Shown in pieces: positions 45,401 to 55,500 of a DNA stretch of 64,000 nt. Made by a program: the position numbers and the translations under genes. The stretch is from Rhytidiadelphus loreus (taxonomy: Eukaryota; Streptophyta; Bryopsida; Hypnales; Hylocomiaceae), in the NCBI GenBank assembly GCA_947034895.1, contig OX344765.1:25983001-26047000 (forward strand), in the 5' to 3' direction. The notes below the pieces were generated by a model. That model was not told where the DNA came from, made no database searches, and saw only the letters and a program-made list of their open reading frames with translations. Within the stretch, counting starts at the first letter, position 1. Every line of letters starts with the position of its first letter.

Positions 45401-46859
45401 TGAAAAGATAAGTAATCCAAACATCCCTGCAAAATGAAACCCACATCTCAAAACTCAGGTCAACTGAAACAATATGGAGTTCCATGCTCAAGTTTGTTCC
45501 CCAAAAATGAATAAAAGAGGCTCCAAAACCTTACGAGGGTCGTGAACTGGAATGTGAGCAACTGATCTAACGGCATGTATTTTCACTTTGTTTCCTCATG
45601 CAGAGTTGAATGAACTCACAATCAACTTGTTTCCAAATTCCATGTCTTGTATTCTGTAACTCCAATTGTAAAATTGATTTAAAAAGTTGAATCTAAGAAG
45701 GTGCATTTAGTCTTCAGTGGTAGCATGTATGCCATTGTTCGTTGTGTACACTGCCGCCTCTACTGGACTTACACTAAACCTCCACCCCACCCACTTTGCC
45801 CATACATCCACAACCCATTCCCCAATAAAGTATGCTTCCCTTTTCCCAATCAGTAAGTAAGAAATTAGATTAAAAGTAGAAAAGATTCTTCCATCTAACT
45901 AGCGTATGTAAGGTGTAAACCGTTCTCATGCATTAAAAATGTCCCCCAAAGTGTCATTAAACCGTTCTCATGCATACTTCTTGAAGACAATCTAGGAGTT
46001 GGACTTAACCCCTCATCGCCTAAAGCCTATATGAGTTCAAAAACATCATTGCTTTTGAAGTGTTTTAGTTCAAAATGTTAGTAAGGTATAGAAATCTCAA
46101 CCGTACAATCTTGTAGAGTACATGTTGTAGATGATGTGAATCAGATTTGGAGTCATCTGGTCGCATAGATTGCGAGATTATGATGTTTTAGTGTTGAAAA
46201 AGGATGCTGAAATTCTCCTAGAAACACATTTGGAGGTGAAATTCGATTTCTAAACCTACTCAAATGGAAAAAATTAAAAATATACAGTGATTCAAAACCA
46301 AAATACAAACACATTGGTGTAAGAAAATATTATGGAATTGACTCATTGTGTCTGCAAGATGGCTTTCAAATGTAAAAAAAATAGCAAGAAAAGTTGAAAG
46401 AAACACATCTAAGGTTGAACCTCCTCCTCCTAAAATGCAACTTAGTCACTCATTACTCCTTTGGTTGATATGAAATTTTAGACACATAAACTAGACTAGT
46501 ATGCGCATCTTTTCCAAATATTTTTATTGGGAACTAACACTCTATGAAGAAGAAACAAGTCGCCGAAGTTCATTGTAATCCAAAAACGTCGGGATTTTCA
46601 ACTTTGAATTGCTCCCCAACATTCAAAACAACTTAAATTGACATGAAAATTTTAGCTAGACTTTGAATTGGACTTGAAACTATGTGAGGACACGTTTGGT
46701 CCCCTTCTCCGGAAAAGAATAACTCTAGTAGTCGGTACAGAAAATGTCGATGGAAAATAGCTTACCTTCCACGTTGGGGGGCTGTTGCTCACCACTATTC
46801 GAACTCCCTTCGCCTGCAGGCGCACTACTATGCAAACGCGGACGTCGTTGTGCATCCAT
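42405..46859 (-). CDS. TKL-type protein kinase with C-terminal jacalin-like lectin domain, copy 1
   Basis: Five exons are inferred: 46766-46859, 43838-45385, 43674-43744, 43172-43435 and 42405-42851, which give 807 residues with consistent phases. Residues 1-31 start MDAQRRPR. Residues 32-270 are helical and Cys/Trp-rich. The kinase domain has a glycine loop GSGAFGSV (281-288), Lys301, HRDLKSAN (384 on), DFG (415-417) and GTRRWMAPE (436 on), so it should be active toward Ser/Thr (family knowledge). The last two exons form a lectin-like module. Exon 5 has EFLVQVEGSY, VSSLSFITTKQKYGPYG and GRVVGFAGYF, hallmarks of jacalin-related lectins that bind mannose-type sugars. No signal peptide or membrane segment is visible, so a cytosolic or nuclear location is likely. 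Oddities: the exon 4 acceptor reads AC instead of AG, with an in-frame CACAG 27 nt further in (exon from 43408), and a PLSYGE motif is triplicated. Confidence 0.8.
43057..43151. mobile_element. 86-bp insertion specific to copy 1, flanked by GATGTATTT repeats
   Basis: GATGTATTT occurs at 43057-43065 and again at 43143-43151. The other duplicate has a single GATGTATTT at this point in the intron between exons 4 and 5. The inserted sequence begins with TTTA repeats and contains 'gaaacgaaacttcattgcag'. A direct repeat of nine bases plus a simple-sequence end recalls retroposition, but filler-DNA repair is possible. Confidence 0.6.
45213..45275 (-). repeat. In-frame 21-bp triplication in the kinase gene
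   Basis: Units starting ATATGAAAGTGGACATTCGCC-like at 45213, 45234 and 45255 encode PLSYGE-type heptads three times. The paralogue has a single PLSYF. The repeat lengthens the region between two helical segments upstream of the kinase domain without shifting the frame. Confidence 0.9.
45386..46765 (-). other. Intron 1 of kinase-lectin copy 1
   Basis: It is bounded by a GTAAGC donor and a pyrimidine-rich TTTTCCTGCAG acceptor. About 45920-46640 has no counterpart in the other copy and contains a twice-repeated 'aaaccgttctcatgcat' (about 45917 and 45959). Confidence 0.6.
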
Positions 46860-47260
46860 AGCGAGGGCCAAGAGTTACAGCCAACAACACTGACCATGGG
46901 ATTCTCAACAAGCACCGCGGGCACATCATGCCTCACGTACGCCATCTCCCAAACTAACCTTGCGCTCCATCGCCAAACAATCTAACAAACCAACGCACTA
47001 ACCCTAGAGAGCAACCCAGCCGACTTCCGACTTCCGACGTCCACTTGAGGCGCCGAGTGCAAACAAATGACCAATAAGTTAGTGCGAAGATGCTTTCCGC
47101 ATTCTACGGCTATTTAGTACGGAGTAATTGCTTACATCCCATTTCCGGACTTGGCTTACCGACAATCCAATAACGGTAGGCATCTTGAAAGGCAGACCAC
47201 ACATTACATAACGGATTATGAATACGTGAAAGCCACTCCACTCTCTCCACAACAGATTCA
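46860..47260 (-). promoter_or_regulatory. 5' region of kinase-lectin copy 1
   Basis: The sequence upstream of the MDAQRRP start is conserved in the other duplicate. It includes a CTCTAGGGTTAGT motif on the coding strand (near 47000), a telo-box-like element common in plant promoters. No clear TATA box was identified. Confidence 0.4.
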
Positions 47261-47268
47261 CAGTCGAC

Positions 47269-47488
47269 CAGTGTTTTTTTATCATTCAGGAGAAGTACCC
47301 TTTTTCTTCAATACTCGTGTGATATACTGGGTTGATAACTTGGTAATATCTAGGTGACAGCTAGGTAAAATTTGGCTCTTGGTCTTAACATACGACCGGA
47401 TCAAATGAAAGTTTCCTTCACCACAAAGAACCAACGTCTTTGGGCTGGAGCCAAATGGCGAAAAATCGTGCATAAAAAAACAACACTG
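47269..47488. mobile_element. hAT-type MITE of 220 bp, present in one duplicate only
   Basis: The termini are CAGTGTTTTTTTAT and the inverse of CAGTGTTGTTTTTTTATGC. The 8-bp target duplication is CAGTCGAC (47261-47268) and CAATCGAC (47489-47496), one mismatch. The second duplicate has the unoccupied site CAATCGAC at about 57753. Terminal CAGTG and 8-bp duplications are diagnostic of hAT elements. It inserted after the segmental duplication. Confidence 0.9.
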
Positions 47489-47635
47489 CAATCGACGGAC
47501 CATTTCAAATCATCTTCAGATCAGATTGTCTATCACTGCTACAATATTCAACGATGCGAAATCAACTTTGATTGGTTTCGTTCACACCTGGTTCAATGAA
47601 CAGAAGAACTGCGGTAGCTCTCTCGGAGATGACTC

Positions 47636-47914
47636 TCAGGGTGCAATTCTAAGACCAACTGTAGAGGACGGGACCAAGGCCAGCTTTTTCACAGTTTTCA
47701 CAGCAGCGTGAAGATCACAAATAGAATGCTCCCTGCATGTCAGTACATGGAACGCAGTAGATAACAATGATTCATAAATATCAAGGCTACTGGAACCATT
47801 GTGGTACCTGTGAGCAATGAATTCGGCCTCCAAGATGAGGTTCCTGGGGAAACGTAGAAGTGGCCTCGGTGGAGGTCCAACGCCTGCGACAGAATCCTCC
47901 CAGCCTGGTGAAGA
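47636..47914 (-). CDS. Unrecognised conserved coding-like segment, 92 codons
   Basis: This open frame follows an acceptor-like ccactttag and includes GWEDSVAGVGPPPRPLLRFP, EAEFIAHRYHNGSSSLDIY and HAAVKTVKKLALVPS. The counterpart in the downstream duplicate (about 57900-58170) keeps much of it, including EAEFIAHRYH. There it loses the frame after HAAVK through the loss of single A residues. It may be an exon of a gene lying further 5', or a relic of a related kinase N-terminus. No start was placed. Confidence 0.3.
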   Translation of the reverse strand, partial: SSPGWEDSVAGVGPPPRPLLRFPRNLILEAEFIAHRYHNGSSSLDIYESLLSTAFHVLTCREHSICDLHAAVKTVKKLALVPSSTVGLRIAP

Positions 47915-48059
47915 CTAAAGTGGTCAAGCAGCTCACCAATTGCTCGGCTTGCTTTCAGCATACAAACTCCTGTAACCAGGTTCCAAGATCTGTCACCAGA
48001 AGGCACGCAGCAACCCAGCTGTGAATCTTGTCCACCATCATCACACTGATACAATTAGG

Positions 48060-49380
48060 TTAAAATATGGTTTGTGGTAAGAATTTGGAGTTGTCCGATT
48101 ACGTAGACCGATTCTCTAACTCATGCGCAACCCTACAATTCCAATACGATTTGATCCCGGCCTGCTTTCGCGAGAATGACCTCCTCCAACGCAACCTACA
48201 TCCCAATCAAGACAACCTGGAAGATGCATATGTCTAGTTTCGGTTAAATGGTCCAAACTGTGAGACTATTTGCGAACTCGTTTGGAAAAGCACCGATACG
48301 TAATGACTACAAGATGCGCAGCACACGTAGCCTGCATTTCGAGTCTACCAATCTCCAACTCAGTGTTTCACACAAAAATTGCTAAGGCCAGTGCTCTCTA
48401 TCTCATGATCTGTCTCGTCCTTTCTCACTGAATTTGCAAATGTAGTCGTCGTTCTCACAGATTGCTTTGGTTCATACTGAATACCAACCTCCAACTAGGT
48501 GACCGGAAAGATTGGGATATCAATTGGTCGCGGTGATGAAGAAGTTTCGGGTGGGTAGTCCAAGCCCTAATTCGAGAGCCGCGCTCTCGCGCTCGAATAT
48601 TAGAAGTCTTTGGAGCAGCAGAGGGATGGGTTGTGCAAAGTCAAGAGTTGTATTAGTGTTTTTCACACACCGGTTTTCAAGCTATCTGAGGTCTAAATGA
48701 TGTTGTCATTCCAGGAAGAGCTCGTGAATCGTTCGTTTCCTCAGTTATTGAAAAATGAAATCCCTGGTCGGTGCGGGGTTCCTTGTTCTTCACAATCTGC
48801 GTGGGTGATGACCCATTTAACCATAAAACTTCAACAAGACCAGAAGACAAGTGCTTGTTCTCGTATTACCACTAGGTTAATGCTGTTTGTTCTCGAGTCT
48901 CGAATGTGTGGTGCCGTTAGATTCAGGGAATGTATCTCATGTCATCGTGCAGCTGCATTCGAATTGGTGACATGATTGGAGAGGTCTACCTAAACCCTAA
49001 CACCATGCCTAAACCCTGTTCCACTGGTGCAATGTGCATTGTCCAGAGATTTTGTGGTTCCTAGAGGAGCCTGCTTGGGTTTAAGACTTCTCCGCTTGTT
49101 ACTCTCGGGAGAGCGCCTCGAGCTGACTTGGGACTTGCCGGTGGGTTTTCGGTCTCGACAGGGCGGACCTGCTTCTTCTGGTACTTGCACCAGATTCGGT
49201 CCGACTGAGGCCGCAGAACACCATGGCCACGCCAGCCCATTGCTACGCCGAAGTGTACAGTAGGTTTTTCTATGCACTAAACCAAACACAACACAGAGAT
49301 ATGTCAAGCTCAGGTTTTTACTCCCTCTGTCTCACAATAAAAGCAGTGTTTCCTTTGCAATACCTTTGCGTAAATTATAA
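48060..49380. other. Duplicated region without an assigned gene
   Basis: It is highly similar to 58320-59320. It contains a telo-box-like 'taaaccctaacacc' near 48992. Frames here are short and differ between the copies, so coding is unlikely. Confidence 0.4.
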
Positions 49381-49750
49381 GAGCATCCGAATGATTTTCA
49401 TCTGGATAGGAAAGAAAACTCCCCCATCAACATTCCCTATTCCTAAAAATTTAGGGAGGGAGGGTCCAAATTCCCCATATGGGATAATGGATAGGGAACT
49501 CAAATGGAATAATCCCTAAACCACTTTTCACCTTTCCAACATGAGTTGTGCTTCATTGATTCGCGGGAGTACTATTTATTTGGCCTTGTTACTATTTCTA
49601 TAGTGCCCTTTTGACTTCTTCCTATCTCTATTTAGCAATAAGTTGAAAATTTAGGGAAGAACCAGTGGGAGCTTGTCTTCCCTATCCCCATCTGTGCTCC
49701 CCTTCATCCCAACGAAGATAGGGATAGGGAAGCCACTAGTGGGGATGCTC
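49381..49750. mobile_element. Tourist-like (PIF/Harbinger) MITE, 370 bp
   Basis: Terminal GAGCATCC and its inverse GGATGCTC are flanked by the 3-bp duplication TAA (49378-49380 and 49751-49753). The interior has paired 'ccctatt..ttaggg' and 'gatagggatagggaa' sequences. Ends and duplication fit plant Tourist-type MITEs. Confidence 0.8.
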
Positions 49751-50189
49751 TAATAACAAGAACAAACTTAATCCATTTAGAGTAGTTTTCATTATTAAAT
49801 TGTCATGAATGCTTTTAATTACATTGTGTACCAAAAATAGATATTCTACATCTTTCTGGGTTCTCATGTTCTATTTGTGTACAACTTGTGTCATCAATAT
49901 CTAGATTTTAATGTTGCTTTCTAGTCTATATGGAGATACTAAATAATGACTATGTCATTGTTAGTTCTTTGAAATTGCACAAATTAATTGAACTTATGCT
50001 CCTTGGTTGCTTTTCAAAATTTCAGTGTTCTTCATCATATTGAAGGCCATAAAATTTGTGATCAAACATTGTAAGGGATATATACCCAAAGCAAATAGTG
50101 AAACTAAAATCAATACTACTCTAACTAAGAGATCATATGCATTCAATGTTTTAATAAGTTAATTTATCCCTAAAAACTCCTTGCAAGTC

Positions 50190-52390
50190 AAAATGGATTT
50201 TGAGAAATTTTGACATTTAAGTGAAGTATCATATTTTGTTTTATTTTCCTCATATTTGGGGTTACATTAGAAAAACAAACAAACTTCCAACAAATCAAAT
50301 TTTATCTAGATCCACTAGTTAAAAAAAAATAATGAGATTTTTCTTGTTTTAAGTCTCAATATGGGCAAGTGGAAAACAACTTCGATTCATTTTGCTTTGA
50401 AAATGTTCATATTTCTTCCTAACTTGGGTTTCTATTCAAATATTTCTTTGCAAAATGAAATTTGAGTTATGGGGCTCAAAAGTCTTTTAAAGCCATATTG
50501 TGAAAATCCAAGCAATCTTGAATAATCATTTTGCTTCATTTTGCAAGCTTTGTTCCTACACATACATTACCTTCACATTCCAAATTTAGTATATGTGACC
50601 CTTGTAGTCTTGTACTAGTCAAGAATATAAATACCATGGTTAGAAATTCTAAAAAATGAACAAAATTTGATTAATGGCTCTTTTTTTAAAGAAGCATTGA
50701 TTTTTGTGAATATTTGCCAATTTCTAGCATATGGATCTTTAGGGGTCAAATCTACTTGCTTTCAATGTTCTTTCTTGGTTAGGTGATGAAAACTACTTCT
50801 ATGACAAAATCTTAAGCTTGTTTTTAGTATTAGAAGCAATTTTTTTGTAAAATGCACTTGATATCTCATAGTAGAGAAAGTGTAAAAAAAAATGTCAAAG
50901 AGCAACAATGGCATGCTACTTTCTCTAATCTTGATATCTATATTCAAAAGTCAAGTGAAAGATTTGATACAAAGGGAATTAGACTTAACAATAGGCACCT
51001 AAGCTAGGAAGTCCATTGTAACCCCTTTTGTCACTACACATAGTTACATTTATTGAATTCACAAATCTTTTTTAGCAAAAGAGCAATAAATCAAGGAAAG
51101 CATTTCGATTCCAATGGCAATCCAAAAGTGTCTCATCACAATGAATGAACCTTTTGCCATTTGTAAAAGCCACATGATGGGATTCATTGCATCCATAAAT
51201 TGATGACTTTTTCAATCCAATTCCAACCGTTTGAACCTCAATTCTACACAAAGTGCAATTTTTTCCCTATTAAAATGCAAGGGAACAAAATTAGGTCCAT
51301 AAAGACCGATCCAAATTAGGTTGGGTTTCATCATGGGTGTGCCTATGTTAACTGCTTGCTAGTAGTTAGTAGCCATAAAAAATAAGAAATGAAAAAATGT
51401 CATTAACAAAAGGCATTAACCCCTAAAGAACCATTTTGTTCCTTTGGGAGACAAGTGGGATTTCAAGCAGGTACCTATAGGTTGAATTTTTATCCTGATT
51501 TTTTTAAACATTTTTGAAAGATAGAAAAATTGATTAGCTTCATGGGAATATATATTTTTTCAATTGGTACCTAGGAACAAAAATTATGCCCAAATAAGCT
51601 TAAAATAGAGGAGAAGGGAGAGAGGGCAACAAAAAGAAATTCAAAATTTTTAATTTTAATTAAATTTTTTTCCTCATAAATTGTATTTTTGTTTACATGG
51701 AAAGCTTTGATTCATTCTATTTGGATTTGTTATGAAAAAGTTATAGACAATCTTATTTTTTGAATAATTAGAGCATCTTCTTGAAAAAATAACTTGTAGG
51801 ATTCATTTCTAAATGCAATTTTTACAATTTTTCCCAAAAAAAGTTCTATATGGTTTAGTTTGTTTTTTAGAACAATCTCACCATTGGGATTAGTGCATTT
51901 TAATTCTATCTTAAAGCTATTAATAATTTAGATTTTCTTCCTATCTTGTACCTACTTCTACTCAACAATTTTATAAAGAATAAATTTTTTATTTTATTTT
52001 ATTTTTATTTTCATCTAGACTCTCAACTCAATTCTCCACCATAAAGATTTAAAGCTCAAAACTCTATAGTGCAAAAAATTTAAGTTAAACAGGTTCAAAG
52101 TCAAATAATTTAGTCCCACATGGGCTAAAAAACTTGTTTTTTTCACTTTAAACGTAAATATCTTGCAATCTCTACGGTAAAAAATTCTGAAATTTTTTCC
52201 GCATACTCTCATAATAGTTAGGTATACGATTAAAAATTTTGAAATTTTTTCCACACATTCTCATAATACTTAGGTATACGATTGTACGGTTAGATGTGCA
52301 CAAAATAAAATTTTAAAAAAACAATTTTCAATTTTTTTCACTCTTTGCTATAGAAATGGCAGTTTTGAGTGTTTTTTGGCACAAAAAAGG
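50190..52390 (+). repeat. Element shared with 41.2-42.25 kb, longer copy including family A
   Basis: The sequence 50190-51190 matches 41190-42000. 51415-52100 carries the family-A landmarks ('taacccctaaagaacc', 'ttgattcattctatttgga', 'acctacttctactcaac'). The end at 52180-52390 has a duplicated 'aggtatacgatt' and 'ggcagttttgagtg'. No coding capacity was found. Confidence 0.6.
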
Positions 52391-52543
52391 CCTTGGTCCT
52401 TCAGAGGTTAAATAACCAAATACAGAAAGATTCCTGTAGTAAACAATCCCATGGCCATTGCCTTCCAACTCTAGGAGCGCAGTGGAACTCCAGACATTGG
52501 TCAAATCCACAGGCCAAGTCGTTCTGCTAAACGAGAACAGAAG

Positions 52544-55500
52544 TCAAGCGAATGGATCTTCATTTTCCAAGTAATGCCGTAAGCACCCCACAATGTTTGG
52601 CATCATGTCAACCTCAACTGAAAGGAGCGTCTCGTCATGAAAATATCCAGCGAAGCCGACCACCCTTCCAAAATCTGAGCAGAACGCTTTGGTTTTCTCA
52701 TTGACTCTGCCGTAGGGTCCGTATTTCTGCTTGGTGGTAATAAAGCTAAGAGATGATACACGTGAATAACCCCGCTTGTGTTGGGAGTATGATCCTTCCA
52801 CTTGAACAAGAAATTCGCTGGGGTGGTCAAACCTGATCTGTACAATGTGCACACCAAAATATACAATTTTCAATACTTCACATTTGGCAGGGGAAATGCG
52901 ACAACTGAAAGTACTTTCGATATGGTACCTTTCGAACAGGAACCAAGGTGTCGCACTCAGCATAAACAAAACCCATTTTGGTAGCCAATCCTAGAGAAAT
53001 GTGACCATTTCTGGTACAACAAACTCAAGTTAGAAACTGCAGGCTACATTAAGGTAGTGTGCTCATAAACCGTCAGTTTACCAGCTGGTTGCTCATTTTG
53101 ATGGTTTTCAGATGCCTAAAAATATTCACTTATTTTTCACTTGAAGAGAAGTTGATGCGGGATGCAACCCAAGTGGTTTCATATTTTTTTGAGCATTTAT
53201 GAATTACTTATGAATTTCCAAACAATTCTGCCATAGGCACCTATTTGTGATCCTAGGCCTTGCAAAACCCACACACACACGGTCTGAAAAAAGATATGGT
53301 GTGACCAAAAACAAGCAATGAAGCATTGAACAAGTAATACTTAAGGTTCCTAAATGTGACCTTTACTAAACTGAAGCCAAGAAACCAATATTGTCTTCAC
53401 ATACTTTCAAGTCCAATTCAAAGTGCTCTAACTTTTGCATTCAATTTCCAAATTCAATAAAACTTGTTGTAAAATTTGCGCTCTCTCTTCTAGTTTGTGA
53501 GATAAAATTTTCAGATCAATCCGAGTTATACTGATTTTTTGGGAGCCAATCGAAGTTCACAAGTTCAATTTAAGTTCACCAAACTGCATTTGCTGGCTGC
53601 AGCTTCAGGGGCTTCTATCTCCTTCATTCTAAGTTTGTTTTCAAGTAAAATTTATTGGGTTATGTTCCCCTTGAGGTCTAGTTATTGTGGTAAAATTTTC
53701 ATGTCAATTCAAGTTGTTTTGAATGTTTGGGAGCAATTCGAAGTTCTAAATCCTGACATTCTTGGATCACAGTGAACTTCGGCGGCTTATAACTTCTTCA
53801 TACAAGGTCCGTTTTCAATATTTTTTGTTGGAAAAGTTGCGCCTAATAGTCTAGTTTGTGTGGATAAAATTTCATATCAATCCAAGAATTAATGAGTGAC
53901 TGAGAATCATTTTAGTGAAAGGATGTTCAGCCATAAATTTGTTTCTTGCAAAAATGAAGCGAACACATGTCTTGTATCCACTCTCAGTTCAAAATCGACC
54001 CACCCTGGCTCTTATTACACCATATGTAAAGTATAAACCAACATCTAACAAACCTTATTAAGCTCTCACATTATCAAAAACCCATTTCAAAACTGCTTAG
54101 TGTCCATTTCAGAATTGCTTAGTGTCCATTTCAGAGCCTCCTATAGGGACGGTTCCAAGAAGCGGGCCGCAATTCGAGTCACCTACCTTACATGCTCTAT
54201 GTAGCTGGATTATAGCAAATTTGCATCCCCTTTGTTAAATGCGTTTGCTATAATATCCCTAGAATTCTAGAGCATGTTGCCTTCATTACACAATTTCCGG
54301 AACTGTCATGTAGAATCATGTACGGAAGAGCTAAGATGTATTTGCAGGGAAGGGAGGGCTCACCCAGTCAGTGCTCACTCCAGACAATACTCCTACACAT
54401 TTTTCATGCAGTCGAATGTCACTTCCGATAGAGAATGAGAAATTGAATCCTGAGATCTCCAGTTTCTCTGCGTCTCTGAAATGGACTTTGAAAGCCTTGA
54501 AATCAACAGCTGGACCAATGGTAGTTTCAAGGCACTCCAAAGAAGACCCAAAATAGGAAACTCTCCAGGGGCCCTGAGTCTGTGAAATCCAACCACCAAT
54601 CCCCAACTGTGTATGTACAAGAAGTTGTCAATACAAAACTTTACAGCCCAGGCTAATAAATGCACCTCACGGAGCTGGAACTAGAGCATGCGGTCTTTTA
54701 ACAAGGGCATGTGCACTCAATTAATCGTGTGACAATTAATTTGGACGATCAATTACGGGTGGACTCAATACTCCAATGTAACGAAACACTTACTCCCTCC
54801 ACACTCAATGAATCATACGACCAGTTTGCTTACTGAATCTTTACCTTACTCTTGGCTTCCAATCTTCCAAAAGGCCATGTCAGATCTGGATCCGAATACT
54901 TCCCATCATGCCCTTCGCATTGCAAACATTCAAAAAATGGAATCAATATCAAAGACTGCTTTTAGAGGGAATAACTTTGCTTGACATTACAGATAGTTGC
55001 AACTTACTTCGCAGTGTTGGTAGGCCTTTCAGATATCTCAACACACGACACACATCAGCCATTGCAGGACGCTTCCGTGGATCCGCATCCCAACATGCAC
55101 ATATCAGGGACGCCAAGTCTACAGGGCAGCTCGAAGGGAGTCGCGGTCGCAAAGGAATGGGGGCTGTCAAGTTCGAGTACAGATCACTTAGACGAACATC
55201 ACTGTAAGGCACCTCTCCTGATAATATTTCGAAACACACAATTCCAAAGCTGTAAACATCAGCTTTCATTGGAAAGGCCTCTGCCAGATGATCGTCCTCC
55301 ATGTTGTCTCTGAATATCTCAGGAGCCATCCATCTCCTCGTACCGACGTTTTGTGTCAAGTGAGAGTAACGGGTTATTTCTCGCTTCGTCTTTACGAGCC
55401 CAAAGTCAGCAATCTTTGCAAACACAAATCCATCATCGTCAGCAATACTCGATGTGTTCATGGGGTTAACAAGAATGTTCGCTGATTTGAGGTCGCGATG

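Larger units (their letters stand above)
42062..49260. repeat. Segmental duplication, upstream copy (about 7.2 kb)
   Basis: Practically all of 42062-49260 has a counterpart in the same order and orientation at 52200-59320, offset by 10.1-11.2 kb. Both contain the kinase-lectin gene, its 5' region and about 2 kb beyond. The offset changes are explained by insertions specific to one copy. Confidence 0.85.

Noticed and set aside
53539..53775. 78-codon frame in the intron of kinase-lectin copy 2
   Set aside because: It lies inside the 1.14-kb insertion, composed of degenerate repeated blocks, with no splice signals.
54845..54912. Frameshift in exon 3 of kinase-lectin copy 2
   Set aside because: On first reading the joint to exon 2 seemed one base out. 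Recounting shows that the exon starts with GG and reads RHDGKYS in phase.
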